Below, piece after piece: positions 37,424 to 50,316 of a DNA stretch of 64,000 nt (position 1 is the first letter of the stretch; every line of letters begins with the position of its first letter). The stretch comes from Euryodendron excelsum (taxonomy: Eukaryota; Streptophyta; Magnoliopsida; Ericales; Pentaphylacaceae): the NCBI GenBank assembly GCA_033060915.1, contig CM065384.1:34026001-34090000 (forward strand). The letters are read 5' to 3'. A model generated the notes under the pieces. It worked only from the letters and a program-made list of their open reading frames with translations, was not told the DNA's origin and ran no database searches. The translations under genes and the position numbers were made by a program.

Positions 37424-40400
37424 ATGGGGACTACGATCGACAACAAATGGGTTGCTACGGTGGCGAGCATATGGATCCAATGCACCAGCGGCTCTCTCTA
37501 CACCTTCGGCATCTACTCCTCAGCCCTCAAATCAAGCCAAGGCTACGACCAGTCCACCCTCGACACTGTATCTGTCTTCAAAGACATCGGCGGCAACTCT
37601 GGCCTCCTCTCCGGCCTCCTCTACTCCGCCACCTCCTCACCACCACCACCACCTCCTCCTTCTTCTTCTCCTCAATCGACTTCTCGGACCACCACCACAG
37701 CCGTCCGCGGCGGTGGGCCGTGGATAGTCCTCGCCACGGGCGCAATCCTGTGTTTCGCGGGCTACTTCCTCATGTGGTTCTCCGTCACTGGAGTGGTCCC
37801 TCGGCCGCCTGTGCTGGTCATGTGCCTCTACATGTTCCTGGCGGCACACGCCACGACCTTCTTCAACACTGCTAATGTGGTGACTGCTGTTCATAACTTC
37901 CCCAATTATGGCGGCACCATTGTGGGCATCATGAAGGTCTGTTGGTATCTCTTTCTGATTTCTGATTTCATTTGATTGGGTTGAGAGTGTTTGTGAGCTT
38001 CAATTTCTTGCCATGGAAGTGCTTTTATTGCTTTTGAAAGCAAGTTCTGATTTGATTTCCACTCCTGAAAGCAATCAAATTACTCTCCAAAAAGAGTTTT
38101 GTGTCAGGAACTCTAAGGCAATAGTTGATGTACCTTATTCTCAATGTCACAACTTGATAGTCCATAAGAAGATACTTCTGCCCCCTTCTTTTGAAGGGGG
38201 AATTTTACCCCCAAAAAATAGAAACCTTTACATTATCTTCATATTCTGCTTTTTAATAAAACTATGACGCATTACTAAACAAGTTGAAGACTATGTGGGT
38301 TTCGCAGCCCCAAATTCTCCGTTAAGGGTAGTTTTTTGTTCCAAAATTTTCATATGAAAAGGATGCTTTGAAGTAATTTGGAAGAAGTTGATCTCATTTT
38401 GGCAAATTGGAATATATCCGTACATAAGTTCTTTTCTTTTTCTTTTTGCCTAAAGTTTTGGTCCTTTAGTGGAGCAATGTAAGTGGATTGGATTTCGTAA
38501 GTCCTATAAGCCAAAAGATGAAATAATTATATTTGACAACTAGCAGGCTTCCTGTTAATAATTTTCAATATCATTGAGATCAAAAGGTATTGAATCAAAA
38601 TGGATTATGTCCGTCGATGCCAAAGATTTTCAGTGCCATTTTTGAATCCATTCCTTATGGATTCACTTCAAAGTCACAAATGCATCCAAATATATATCAA
38701 AGAACAACAAACTGGAATTGAAAATGAAAGCTGAATTTATGTACAAAAATATGCAATTAGGAGTGATTGAGATTCTTTAGTGAATTCCTTGCTCTTTCTA
38801 GCATGATGGAATCACTAATAATCACCTTAATTAGCATAAGATACGTTAGGATCCGCTATCTAATGGTTCCATTAGGTGGATTTAGTGTAACAGAAGTCAA
38901 TTTGATGGGATGATATTGGGTGATTAAAAATTAGAATTCGTCTAATGAAGTTGATATTTTGAGAATATGATTACTAACTAGCACCTATCAGATAGTGGTC
39001 CTTAATATTTCTTTTTCATGCTGAAAAATTTTATTGGTTATATAACTATATGGCAGAGAATTCCAAAAAGAGGAGCGTGTCTTCCCTAGAATTTTTGACA
39101 AAATCAATTGATCTGAATGAAATACATTGACCAATTAGTTTTTTCATGTCAGTTAAGTGTTGAAAATTTTGAAGAAAAAGTTGGTATAGAGAAAACCTCC
39201 ACATCCTTTTTGGTTGACAAACGATTTATCACGATTAAGTTAGGAATTATGAAATCACTTTCCATCTAATGGAATATCTTGAACCATGGGAAGCTCACAA
39301 TATTGTGGATCAAAAGCAGCAACTTGCTTTTGGATTCTATAGCCTTGAGACTCTCTCAACCTGTGAGTGAGATGTAATTGTTCCATCAGTTGTCAAAACA
39401 GAGAAGTGTCCCACATTTATTAGGTCTAAGGGGAGTGAATTGCTACTCACTATGACAATGGCTTTAGAATTTGTTCAAAGACTTGAAAGGGCTTTGAATA
39501 CACTCCCATCCTTTGCTTTTAAGGATTTAAATAATTGGTGAAAGTCCTTATACTTAGCATAATTTTTCTTGAAAAGTATCGTTGACAGCTTCCCCAGGAA
39601 GGTGGAGGGTTTTATCTAGCTTAGCCAAATAAAAAGTTATGAATATATATAAATGGAGGATGTTTTGTTCCCAACTTCCTTCTATATATGACTGTGTGCA
39701 GCTCTCAATTGTAGGTGCATCTTCTCATTTTCATGTCAGTGCTTCTGTGGTGATGTTTTTTCTTCCTTCTCCACATACATATAGGGAGAGAAAGAGAAAA
39801 GAAAGGAAAAAGACTTCTATTAATGATCCATTCTAAAGTTTTGGATTTGAAGCCTAAAGAAGCTCGTGAAGCACTAGCTGTACCATATTTGCTTGTCAAT
39901 TTTCTAGCTTATAGATAATTTGTAAAAGAGTTTTGAGACTTAATGTGGTGCCTTTTAATGTCCTCCTTCTGTGCTAGGGTTTTCTTGGTTTGAGTGGAGC
40001 GATTTTAATCCAAGTGTATCAGACAATATTCAGGAACAATCCTACTTCATATCTTCTAATGTTGGCACTTTTGGCCTCATTCAACCCTCTGTTGTTTATG
40101 TACTTCGTGAGAATCTATAGTACAAGTGATAGAGATGATAAGAAGCACCTGAATGGTTTCTCAGTGGTTGCTCTGGGTATTGCTGCTTATCTCATGGTCA
40201 TTATAATCATAGAGAATGCCATTTCTTTGCCATTGCCAGCACACATCTTTACCTCTGCCATACTGATTCTGTTGCTAGTATCACCTCTCTGCATTACAAT
40301 GAAAGCCCAGCTGAGTGACTCCAAAAGGATCACAAGGAATTCCATTATTGAGGGAGACCAATTGGTTGATGATCCCAACCAGTTGGCTGCAGAGAAGATG

Positions 40401-41174
40401 TACTCTAGGCATGATTGTAGTGGCTATCATCTGATGCCTGGTGGTGCAGATCGAGAGATAGATACTTATGAGGAGAAAAGTTTGGAATGGGGAGAAAATC
40501 TGAATCTCTTACAAGCCATTTGTACCAGTAACTTCTGGCTCTTGTTTGTTGCCACAGCTTCTGGGATGGGCTCGGGACTTGCCACAGTGAATAACATCAG
40601 CCAAATAGGAGGATCTCTTGGTTACACAAATTTTGAGACAAGTAGTTTGGTTTCTCTTTGGAGCATTTGGAATTTCCTTGGTCGTTTTGGAGCTGGTTAC
40701 GTATCAGATTATTTCTTGCATGCGAATGGATGGGCAAGGCCAATTTTCATGGCCATCACTCTAGCAACAATGAGCATTGGGCATGCCGTGATTGCTTCTG
40801 GTTTGCCCGGTGCTCTATACATTGGTTCCGTTGTGGTGGGTGTTTGTTATGGTTCTCAATGGTCATTAATGCCTACAATAGTTTCTGAGATTTTTGGTGT
40901 AGCGCATATGGGAACGATATTCAACACCATTACCATAGCAAATCCTGTTGGGTCGTATATCCTCTCCGTGAGGGTCATTGGGTATATTTACGATAAAGAA
41001 GCATCAATGGAGGGGAACGCATGCACGGGAACTCACTGCTTCATGTTATCCTTCTTCATCATGGCGTCAGCTGCTCTTTTTGGATTTCTTGCTGCTTTTA
41101 CATTGTTCTTCCGCACAAGAGAGTTTTATCAACACGTAGTGCTCAGAAGGTTACGGCATTCTGTTGGGGAGTGA
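37424..41174 (+). CDS. Nodulin-like / MFS membrane transporter, NFD4-like, copy 2 (2 exons)
   Basis: Tandem paralogue of the gene ending at 36257, same predicted role and topology. Exons are 37424-37936 and 39978-41174, giving 569 aa, with donor ATGAAG|GTCTGT and acceptor GTGCTAG|GGTTTT. The intron sits at the same place and phase as in copy 1 (after TIVGIMK, before GFLGLSGA). The Nodulin-like part has WVATVASIWIQC, SSQGYDQSTLDTVSVFKD and FFNTANVVTAVHNFP. Between the second and third predicted helices it carries a low-complexity insert (seven Pro, then Ser/Thr-rich, about residues 69-93) absent from copy 1. Its central hydrophilic loop is also longer. The C-terminal half has SGMGSGLATVNNISQIGG and WNFLGRFGAGYVSD. 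Both copies look intact. The 2.0-kb intron holds no supported gene. Confidence 0.92.
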
Positions 41175-42161
41175 AAATTTTGTAGCTGCTATGTAAATAT
41201 TATAAGGTTATAGCTTGAAATGCTCTTTGTTTCGTATTATCAGCTTTTTGTGACATAAGTCTTACAGTTTTTGATCCTATTATTTGTATCAATTTGTAAA
41301 TATTTGCTCGTTAAGTCCTTATCTGGGAGACTGACTGTGAATTGTTAGAATAATTCCCAAATATCTTCCCTTGTAAATCAAGGATCGAGGCATTGAGTTG
41401 AATATAACATTCATCAGAGGTTTTCCAAATTACTTTGGGAAAACTCGTTTTACTTTCAGCAAAAGCAATAGTGTTCTGTAGACTGCATGTATTTTACCTT
41501 GTTTCGATGAACATATTAATAAGATCCAATATCATACTTAAAAGGTAATTATTTTACAAGGTTTGAATTATGCATTGGAGAAACATGCTTCGTGTTGCCT
41601 GCACACTGTCCAGTTGTATATGTAATTGATATGGTTTTTCAAGAGGACCGAATAATTACTCCTACACAGGGAGGGCACTTGCAAAGAGAAAAATATGCAT
41701 TTATGAGAATTAGTCCCAAAGCCTTGTATCTTGGTAAAAAAAAATGATATTTTGATTTCATGAGTGTTTATCATTGGTGCAAAACTTATACCCCTAATAG
41801 TGTTATAACACGAACCACTCCTGTTAAAAACTCGTTCTAGGTTAGCTTATTACTTAAACAAGTAATCTCGAGCTCTCAGCGTAGGTATTTGCATGAAAAA
41901 TTTAGCCATTAAAGTGAAAAATAAAACATGGTAAAACTAATCCCAAGGGTTGGCCTAGTGACTTCTTGGGCCACTTCTAGGGTCTTTTTTGGCTTGATTT
42001 GTGTGGAATGAGAGAATTACACAAGTTACAGGATTAGTCAAAATGAGCATAAACTACTTAGACATTCGATTAGTACAAATAAAAAAAAAAAAGGATAAAA
42101 CTTTAATGTTTACATATGGTGAAAAATATAATGTCAAAAAGAATTGTGCATCAAATGCGGT

Positions 42162-42194
<33 letters not shown>

Positions 42195-42360
42195 CTTTGG
42201 TATAAACCAGAAGGGGCATTAGTTTATATATATTATATATACATATTTTTGTTTTTTGTTTTTTGTTTTTGTTTTTGTTTTTTTTTTTTTGTATTTATTT
42301 ATAATGAAAAACTCCAGCTATATTTTGGATTCTAGGCAAATCGTCAAACTCAAAAGTTAA
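41175..42360. other. Intergenic DNA downstream of the MFS pair
   Basis: This is the 3' region of copy 2 and AT-rich sequence. It has an (AT)n tract at about 42163-42185 and a T/GT-rich run at 42249-42292. I see no gene. Confidence 0.5.
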
Positions 42361-43162
42361 GAGGACATTGCTCTAGCTGTTCCTCCACCTCCAAGACCTC
42401 CTCCTCCTCTGCCTCACACTGCTGATGCCGATGATGGAGATTCTATTATACCTGCATCTTTCCCTTTACCTCCTCCACCTCCTATGCCACCAAAACTTGC
42501 TGTGGCAGAGTTGGGTATGTCATTGCCTCCACCTCCTTTGCCACCGGCTCCTCCTGGCCCCCCACCCGAAGAGCAAGTTCCAATTTGCCCTCCCCGTTTT
42601 CCATCTCTGCCAGTCCAAAATTCTGCTCAGCCACCTCCGCCTGGCACTGTCGTAAGTAAAGGGAGAAAAATCAATCTTCAAAGTCAGAGGATCCAACCTC
42701 CAAGGAGCCAGTTCAGGTCAACTCTTCCTCGTTCTCTTTGTGGAAATAATCATTTGATGGTATGAAAAACTTGTTTATTTAATTATTTATAAGAGAGATA
42801 AATATATTAAATGAGCATCAAAAGGGGATCCAACCCATACAAAAACAGGTTAAACTGTGAAAAAGATAGGCATGTTCCTTTGGATGAAACATAGGCATGT
42901 TCTTTTTATAAAAAAAAAATATATGAAATGAACCATCTTCTTAGAAGTAATTTGACCGAACAAGTGTGTAAATTGTAAAGCTAAAGAATACAAAAAAGTG
43001 ATAAAAGTGGATGAAAAATTGCATTAATAGAAAAAGATAAAAGGAACAATAGATTAAAAAAAAATGTGTATACTTGTTTTATTGAATATCCAAACCCTTA
43101 AATATTTAAAACTTTCTAACTTCAGCTAATGTCTAAAACACACGCACGCACGCACGCACACA

Positions 43163-43195
<33 letters not shown>

Positions 43196-45469
43196 GTACA
43201 GGCACATACCTTTTCTCTCTCCACGACCTGCGTTACCACTGAGGCCAAAAATCCTTCAGGGACCAAAAATCTTTCTAAATTGGTTCCTCCTCCACCTCTT
43301 CCAAGGCAACAGCCTGCGGTGCACAGGCCTGCCTCGGTCCAAAATTTACAACCTGATTGGGAATTTCACAATTGCCCCCACCCCCACCAGATATGCGGCC
43401 GCCTTTAGCTGCACCTGGACTACCTGGACAAGCTGCTCCCCTGGCATGATGGTTGCTCTGATTCCAAGGCCAGCTTTTGGATTTCCCCCTGGACAACCCC
43501 CCATGATGAGAACACCACTTCCACCCAGCGCCCCTCCTGGTCGGCAAGATGATCATGCTGCAAGACCTCTGGACCCTCAGAAGCCGTCATTTGTTAGATC
43601 AGCTGCATCTACTGTTGTTAAGAAGCCACTGGCTCAGCACACTCCAGAACTTACAGCTATGGTAAGTTCCTCTGCACGTTAGTATTTTGCAGTGCTATTT
43701 TACGGGTTACCATAATCTGCTGCTTTGGTGAACAAGTTGTAAAAACATAGATGCCTTTATGGCTATATGGTACAGTTTATGAGCTATGTCTATGCCCTTT
43801 TACAGAATAATACTTTTGGGTCAAAATTCTATAAGGAATGTAATTTGGAATCTCTCAGAGTGCCTCCGAGAAATAAGCGGACAAGTTTAATTTTCAGGGC
43901 AAAAGAAAGGTTGTAACTCAAGGCTATTTTGGGTTGTTGTTACTTCTATTGGAGGTTAGGCACAGGATTCATAACTGTTGGAGCTTTATCCAAGAACATG
44001 AAATTATAGATATCTGAGGTGATTAAAGAGTGTAGAGTTTGCAATATATTAAAAAGAGATTTTGATAATTTTATTTGGGTTTTGCCTCTTTAAGGTAATC
44101 CCTTATTTAGCAACTTCCCCCACAAATTTTTTTAAAAAACAAAATGTATTGTAATATAGCATGTTTCAAAACCAAAAAAAAAAAAAGGCCCAAAATTTTG
44201 TCCCTCATCTTTTACAGCTGACTGTGCTTGGATTCAGCTCTCATGGAGTTCAGTGGGTCTAAATCTACCCATTGTGGTTATAAATGAGCGAAAAATTCTA
44301 TGCCACTGTTACTAAGCCTGGACAAAGAGAATCTGAATAGTGCTCCAGGTGCATAAGTGGTGGTCAGCATGTCACCTGTTATATTCTGCACATAAGATGT
44401 CATGTATCTACTTGAACATGATATACTTTGTAGGGCTCACCCAGCCAACCTGTGAATTCTGACTTCACAAAGAGAAAATAAACAATATTTAAAAAGAATA
44501 AATAAATGAACCGACCTTCCCAAAAAATGAATAAACTACTGATAATCAAGTACAAGATATACGGTAACAAGGGGATAGGTTTGGTTAATATTTTGTATAG
44601 TTATAGAAATGGGGGATTATTTGAGTTATTCCTGTTTCTTTGATGTGGGTTAATAGAATCTATTCGTAGTTATAGTAACTGCTATGAAAGAGCTAATAAT
44701 TTATCAGGCAGCTCTAGCAGTTGCCACAGCAGCTAGTACTGCTTACCTATCTTTCCTAGCTCTAAAGATGATTAAAACTCTGCTTAGAATTTTTGAAACT
44801 CTCTTTGATTTTGTACTCTTCCCTTCCCAAGATTGTCAAATCTTATTGTTCTTATGTTTATGAGAAGTGTTAAAGACTAAAAGATAACTCAAATTTATGC
44901 AATCTTGGGTTGTAGAATTCAAATGTGATATAAACATTATGGAACCAGGGCATTGAATTTGGGTTCATTGCATCCTGAATTTATATAGTTTTGGTTATAC
45001 TCTGCTTATTGGCAGTGCAATCCTATATCCAAATTTTAGTTCTGAAAGTTATATGAGGCAGTTCAAATGTAAGGGGGAGTAGGATCATAAGGCAACTTAA
45101 AATTGGTCTTATTGATGTGTTGGCTTTTAGTATCCATCTGGATTGGTCCCGTGCGTGGGGCCGAGCTTGTAATTACATATGAACTCTAGTTGTGTGTGTG
45201 TGTGTGTGTGTATTTTCCATACTAATTTCATTTTTGGTATGGATATAGGTTCCAGCATCTGTACGTTTGAGGAGAGAGACTGCTACTCCAAAACCCCCAA
45301 AGCAATCTCTCTCAACAGTGGCAGCAGCCAACAAGCCAGCAGCTGCTCCAACTGTTGTGAAACCGGAGTCTGTTAATTCCTCATCAGTACCAAAGAAACA
45401 GAGTGTTGATGACTTATATATGGCCTTCTTAGAGGACATGAAGGCACAATGGGTGCCCTTGATGGTTGA
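42361..45469 (+). pseudogene. Broken partial copy of WW-domain-binding protein 11 (WBP11)
   Basis: This is the C-terminal half of a WBP11-type spliceosomal, proline-rich protein. Three exon-like blocks with good splice sites are visible: 42361-42651 (PPPPLPPAPPGPPPEEQVP), 43202-43661 (ending [12 protein letters not shown]) and 45249-45469 (starting [10 protein letters not shown], with [15 protein letters not shown]). Introns are kept, so it is a DNA-level copy, not a retrocopy. Breaks: block 2 changes frame between about 43350 and 43380 and hits TAG soon after; one base is missing near 43438 before [10 protein letters not shown]; and two extra bases near 45446-45450 push the ancestral GALDG-stop end (TGA 45467-45469) out of frame. 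The N-terminal half of WBP11 is absent upstream. The intron also holds a CA/CT microsatellite (43141-43193). The identification relies on my memory of WBP11 proteins. Confidence 0.75.
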
Positions 45470-45873
45470 GCTGATTTTACTAATGAGGAGGTGCAATTAC
45501 ACAGGAGGGCAAATGCACGAGGAAAGAGATGTGTACAGGCTGTTTTGATGGATCAGCTTTTCGCTGGGTTAGGATCATCCGTCATCATCCATGGCCACAA
45601 AATCCTTCTCGGTAATAGTGGTGTGGAACCTTCCTTGAAATTTGCTTACTTGGATTTGTTTTTCTTAACCCGTATGGTGGACGACGAATGTCTTAACTTG
45701 CAAAAGTAGAAAAGTGTACCAAATTGAAGTTCAAGAAATTTAATTGCCTAATAGCATTGTTTTTTCTTTTTACTGCCACTCAACACGAGCTATTCTCAAA
45801 ACCTGCACAACTTCTCCCGTCTCCTAAATGTGTGAACATTCGCTTGATATGAGGTGGTTTGCTCTTGCTTTCA

Positions 45874-46198
45874 GGCACAAGGGCAGCCTTCAGAATCAAA
45901 GCATTGCAAAGCATATATTGATGCAGTAGAAAACAAGGTCTACAATGAAACTTGTAATAAATTTAGAGAGGCAATGCATTTGATGGACTCTCTCTCTCTC
46001 CAGCGATCAACCAGAGGTCCCAGAGAGGCCATTGCCATGGCAGATTGTACAGAGACTTATTGGTCAACCAACATCCATCTAGCCTTTTCAAGATCTGGTG
46101 AGGTCCCAGACAGGCCATTGCCATGTCAGATTATACAGAGACTTATATGGCCAACCAACATCCATCTAGCCTTTTCAAGATCTGGTTACGCTCCATGA
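45874..46198 (+). pseudogene. Unrecognised gene fragment, possibly PAH (SIN3-like) domain
   Basis: After an acceptor-like TTGCTTTCAG there is an open stretch encoding SESKHCKAYIDAVENK and KFREAMHLMD. The spacing of AYIDAV...KVY...KFREAM resembles a paired amphipathic helix (PAH) of SIN3-like proteins, but the match is weak. The second half is an 86-bp tandem duplication (GAGGTCCCAGA at 46014 and 46100; repeats to about 46187) that changes frame between copies. No start codon context, no recognisable C-terminus and no partner exons are seen, so I treat it as a fragment. Confidence 0.3.
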
Positions 46199-46272
46199 AA
46201 ATATGCATTCGAAGCACAAGAATTCAATTGAACTCTGCTCGGTAAGGCTGCTTAAAACATTTAAATACTTGT

Positions 46273-47175
46273 CACGAAGCTCCAGAAATTTTTATTGAAG
46301 GGGTCATGCAAACACTTGCAAAGTTAATTTTACAATTATAAATAAAATAATTTTTTTCATACCTTAATGCTAATTTGTTGGGCAAAAGTTTCAAATATAT
46401 GTACTTTTACAATTATCCTAAATGAGTTTTCATATTTTGAAATCATCACATAAGAACCTCATTATTGATATTCAAATGTTTGCTTGTGCAAATATATTAC
46501 AAACCTAACAAATTCAATAAATTTATTGCACTAATTTACAAACAAGGAGCACAAGATGACAGTTGTAGCGCAAGATGACGGTAATAACCAAATTCACAAC
46601 TCAACCGAAATTTTAAAAATTTCACAGTTCCATAGAAAAAAAAAAAAAAACCCATTAGGTAGCACCAGATACAATATCGCATTAACAACTTTTTCTTTCT
46701 TCTTCTTTTTTTTTTTATTTTTTATTCTCTCCTCTTTTTAAAACTTTTACTTTTAAAAGAGTAGGGTTAGTCCGACGGTGATGACACTTCCACTCATACC
46801 ACAAGGTCATGAGTTTGATTCACCCTTATCTTCTAGGACTTTTGGCCATCCAATATTCCAAAAAAATTTTTTCTATACTTTAGATCAAACAAGTAAAAGT
46901 AATAAAACTCACCAATGGAATCAGAGCATTTAGTAAAATAAGAGAATTGAGCAAAACTTATAAAAATGATCAAAAACCAAAGAAAAAAAGGAATATCATT
47001 TTTTTTAATTGGACAGTGAAGTCAAAAGTGACCGATTAGTGGAAGATGGGGTCAACTATTTAGAGGATGGGGTCATTTATTTGTTTTTAAAGCATGTATA
47101 ATAGTTTTAAAAAAAAAATTCCTTCTGGTTGTTTAAAATCTGATGGGGTCTACCACTTACCTGGCGCCGCCCCTG
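46273..47175. mobile_element. Probable non-autonomous DNA element (CAG-type ends)
   Basis: The right end is CTGGCGCCGCCCCTG (47161-47175), whose complement CAGGGGCGGCGCCAG is a terminal sequence I recognise from abundant plant non-autonomous DNA elements (CAGnGGCGGAGCCAG). The left end, CACGAAGCTCCAGAAATTTT with AAGGGGTCA after it, is a diverged mirror of that. The interior is AT-rich and non-coding. Bases 46763-46840 contain GGTCATGAGTTTGATTC, like a SINE B box, perhaps a nested insertion. I found no clean target duplication. Confidence 0.45.
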
Positions 47176-49467
47176 GTTACGAAGATTTCGTTTCTTGGTT
47201 TTGCAGGTACCCTGTGTTGAAAATAACTAAACAAAAAGGGAATGAACTGCTTGCAGAATCTGATGCAGAATGATAAAAGAACAGATAGGTTACCAGTGAA
47301 GCTGTTCTTGATATGGACTGAACTTCTGTAATTAATCTGCCCCTGTTTCTCTTACTCCCGTCGGTCTGATAATGAGAAACTGCGTTTGTTTGATCTGCCG
47401 AGACAACCATTTTACAAGCATTTCTTTTCTTCTCTTTTCCCTTCCTGTTTATACCGGACTTTTCGTCTTGTAAAACTATTACTATTTGTTGTTCAAGGGG
47501 ACTAGTACAAGTGCTCTTCTGTTATATCAGTTTTAGAAATATTTGCTTTTCATGTTGGGTGGTTCCAAACTTATAATAAAGGCAAATAAAAGAACAGCCT
47601 AATACTAGATTCTCGCTATTATGATTTTGAGAACGATCAAATGTACACAGCTTTATTATATATACAGATAGACTGTTTTCGTATTTCAAACTCGTGACGC
47701 CCAAGTCGCAAGAGACTCTCGCCATTATAATTTTGAGAAGGGTCAAATATGTACAACTTTATTATACGTACAGACAGACTGTTTTTATGTTTAAAACCTC
47801 TGACGTTAAGATCACAAGCGCTGGACGTATCTTTTCTTAGATTGATGGCATGAAAAAGGTTCTATCATCATAACAATTTCACTGGAATTGGAAATGTTAA
47901 CATGCTGGAGATGTAATGAAGTATCATACATACATATATATATATAGGTATGTAATTAGATCCTTCAAGTTAAAACAGTTGTAGAGTGGTGGAAAGTCCT
48001 AGAGAGAACGTTAATGAGGAAACACTGACATGAATATTATGGACTTGAAAACGTAAAAGTCCTGATGAAGATACGGCTTGAAATAAGAGTGGGGTTGGGA
48101 GTTTGAGACACAAACTTTTGCAGTTTGACTTGATGGATGCAATGGGAAGGAAAGGTCATAACACTCCAATAGTCAAATTATGCTGTGATAAATACATTTG
48201 GAAATTTTCTTTTATCATTAGCATTTTTGGTTTTGGTGAACGATATATGGTCCAGGGTTTTATTAGAACGCCTCACTAACATGACCCTAAAAGTTTGGTA
48301 CGATTGCGAATTGAACGTATACTTTTTGTTTATTATAAAATGGTTGTTTGTATGGATCTACCTCCCCAACAATAACTGAACCACATCTACAAAATGCTAG
48401 TACCATGCAACTGCTTCAAAGCCAACATGATCCTCCTTGCAAGCTCAGACATCTTAAACTCTAACGCTTTGTTGCAAAATTTAGATTTTTGATTAGAAAA
48501 GTAAAAAAAAAAATGTGATGAAAAATAGAGTAAAATTATTTTTTTTATTTTGTTTTATTTTTTTCACTTTTTTTTTGTATTGAAAATCTAAATTTCAAAC
48601 AGAACGTAAAATTATACTTCCATCCCCTCCGACACCCGAAGCAGAATTACTTGACCGAAGGAGAAAGACATGAAAAAAGTAGAAAGAAAATCATATAGAG
48701 GCTGAATAAAGCTCTCTTGGAGCAGCATGAACTGAGTTATTTAAATAACTTGCGATCATATTAATAACTTTTTTATTTTTGTAGAAAGTTGAAAGTATAA
48801 ACTAAAAAATTATAAAAAAAAATTAAACTTTGATTTAAAAAAGATAATAAGGATAAAAAAATAATAGTAGTTAATTTAAAGCTAATCCAAAGGAGAATAA
48901 GATTCTCATTTGCGCATGATATTTGCTAATAATTTATTTGTATTTATTGTTTAAAATTGTCTATCACTATAGTCCTTAAATTGCCAAGTTCTATTACTTT
49001 AAAAAAAAAAAAAAAGAAGAGAAAAAAAAATTCAGCATTAATGACGCCGTCTGCATGTGAACGCAATTTCAGAAGATTTATTGTTTTCCAATTTTGACCA
49101 GTGAAGTGACGGCGCAATGAACCTTGCCCTTGATTTTGAACGTATGTAGAAAATAATAATAAAAATTAAAGAAATTCATTTAATAATACCTCAAAGGTCA
49201 GGTCAGGTCAGGGATCTTTTTCATAAATCTACCAAAAGAAGTCAAAATTGAAAAAACAGAGCAACATTCATCAGCAGCTTTTACATAAGACCTGCCCCAA
49301 GCAAAACCCTTGAAGAACTACTGGACATAAAACTCACCCAGTTTTAAAGCCCTAAAAATGAGGTGACTTTTATTTTACCCATTTGACTAGTATGATTCCT
49401 TGAGCTTCATTTATGGAAATTCGTACAACAAACAAGCAATGCCTCTACATGTATTGAATACATATTG

Positions 49468-49499
<32 letters not shown>

Positions 49500-50010
49500 G
49501 TATGGGTAATTGCTTTGTAGCAGAAAAGATTGTCTGACCTCTTAATGTATAGACATGATGGCTAGCATTTATCTAGAAGTACTCTGTCTAGATAAGGCCC
49601 ATAGGTCTCTCATATTTTATGATTTTGAATATTTTAATGAATTCATGTCATTGTTGCCGTTGAACTGCCGGTGTTTTTTGAGCTTTTTCTAATGCTGATT
49701 CAAGTGGGTTCCATTCATATTTGAAAATGTTATCCTCTTTTTGGATTGTTTTAAATTCTGTAAGCCTATAAGGTTTGAATTAATGAACTTGAAGACACGA
49801 GGATGAGGGGCAAGCAATGTGAGCACAATACACACTGAACCAGACAAGGTCCATCCAGCCTGGATTTTCTACTCAAAATACTGGTTATCTTCTCAACCAC
49901 CCCAATTAAGAATTCAGGCAAAGTCAACCGTGGAAACTGCCTACTTGATGCCGCAATCTCAAATGGACAAAAAAAGGGTCAAGTACCCTTGAGACAGAGA
50001 GACAGAGAGC

Positions 50011-50044
<34 letters not shown>

Positions 50045-50316
50045 CCTTTTATCTTCGGGAAGCTGAGTTAGAAAGAGATTTGAGGGGAAGAGGGGCCAAT
50101 AATAGAGGGGGAGAGAGAGATAATGAAGAGTTGGTAATGGCAAGAATGATTCAAACTCAGAAAGCCTGTTGTCTGTAGATACTCATATTCTATCTCTTTA
50201 GTCAATCCTATACTATTGAGATGTGGGGCTGTGTCTTGACCCCCTATAAGATTCATGAAGTAGAGAAAAGAGAGGTTGTGCTGTGAAGTTTTTGTCTTTT
50301 TTGTCAGTTTGGTGTT
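47176..50316. other. Intergenic region and HIPL1 upstream/leader
   Basis: No gene is supported. There is a TATG microsatellite at about 49470-49503 and a long GA-rich tract at 49991-50045, about 270 bp before the HIPL1 start. GA/CT tracts are common in plant 5' leaders and core promoters, so it probably belongs to the HIPL1 transcript or promoter. Bases 47590-47800 contain two related copies of a GACAGACTGTTTT segment about 120 bp apart. Confidence 0.45.

Noticed and set aside
43275..43556. Minus-strand frame with Gly-rich product
   Set aside because: It is the antisense of proline-rich WBP11 codons.
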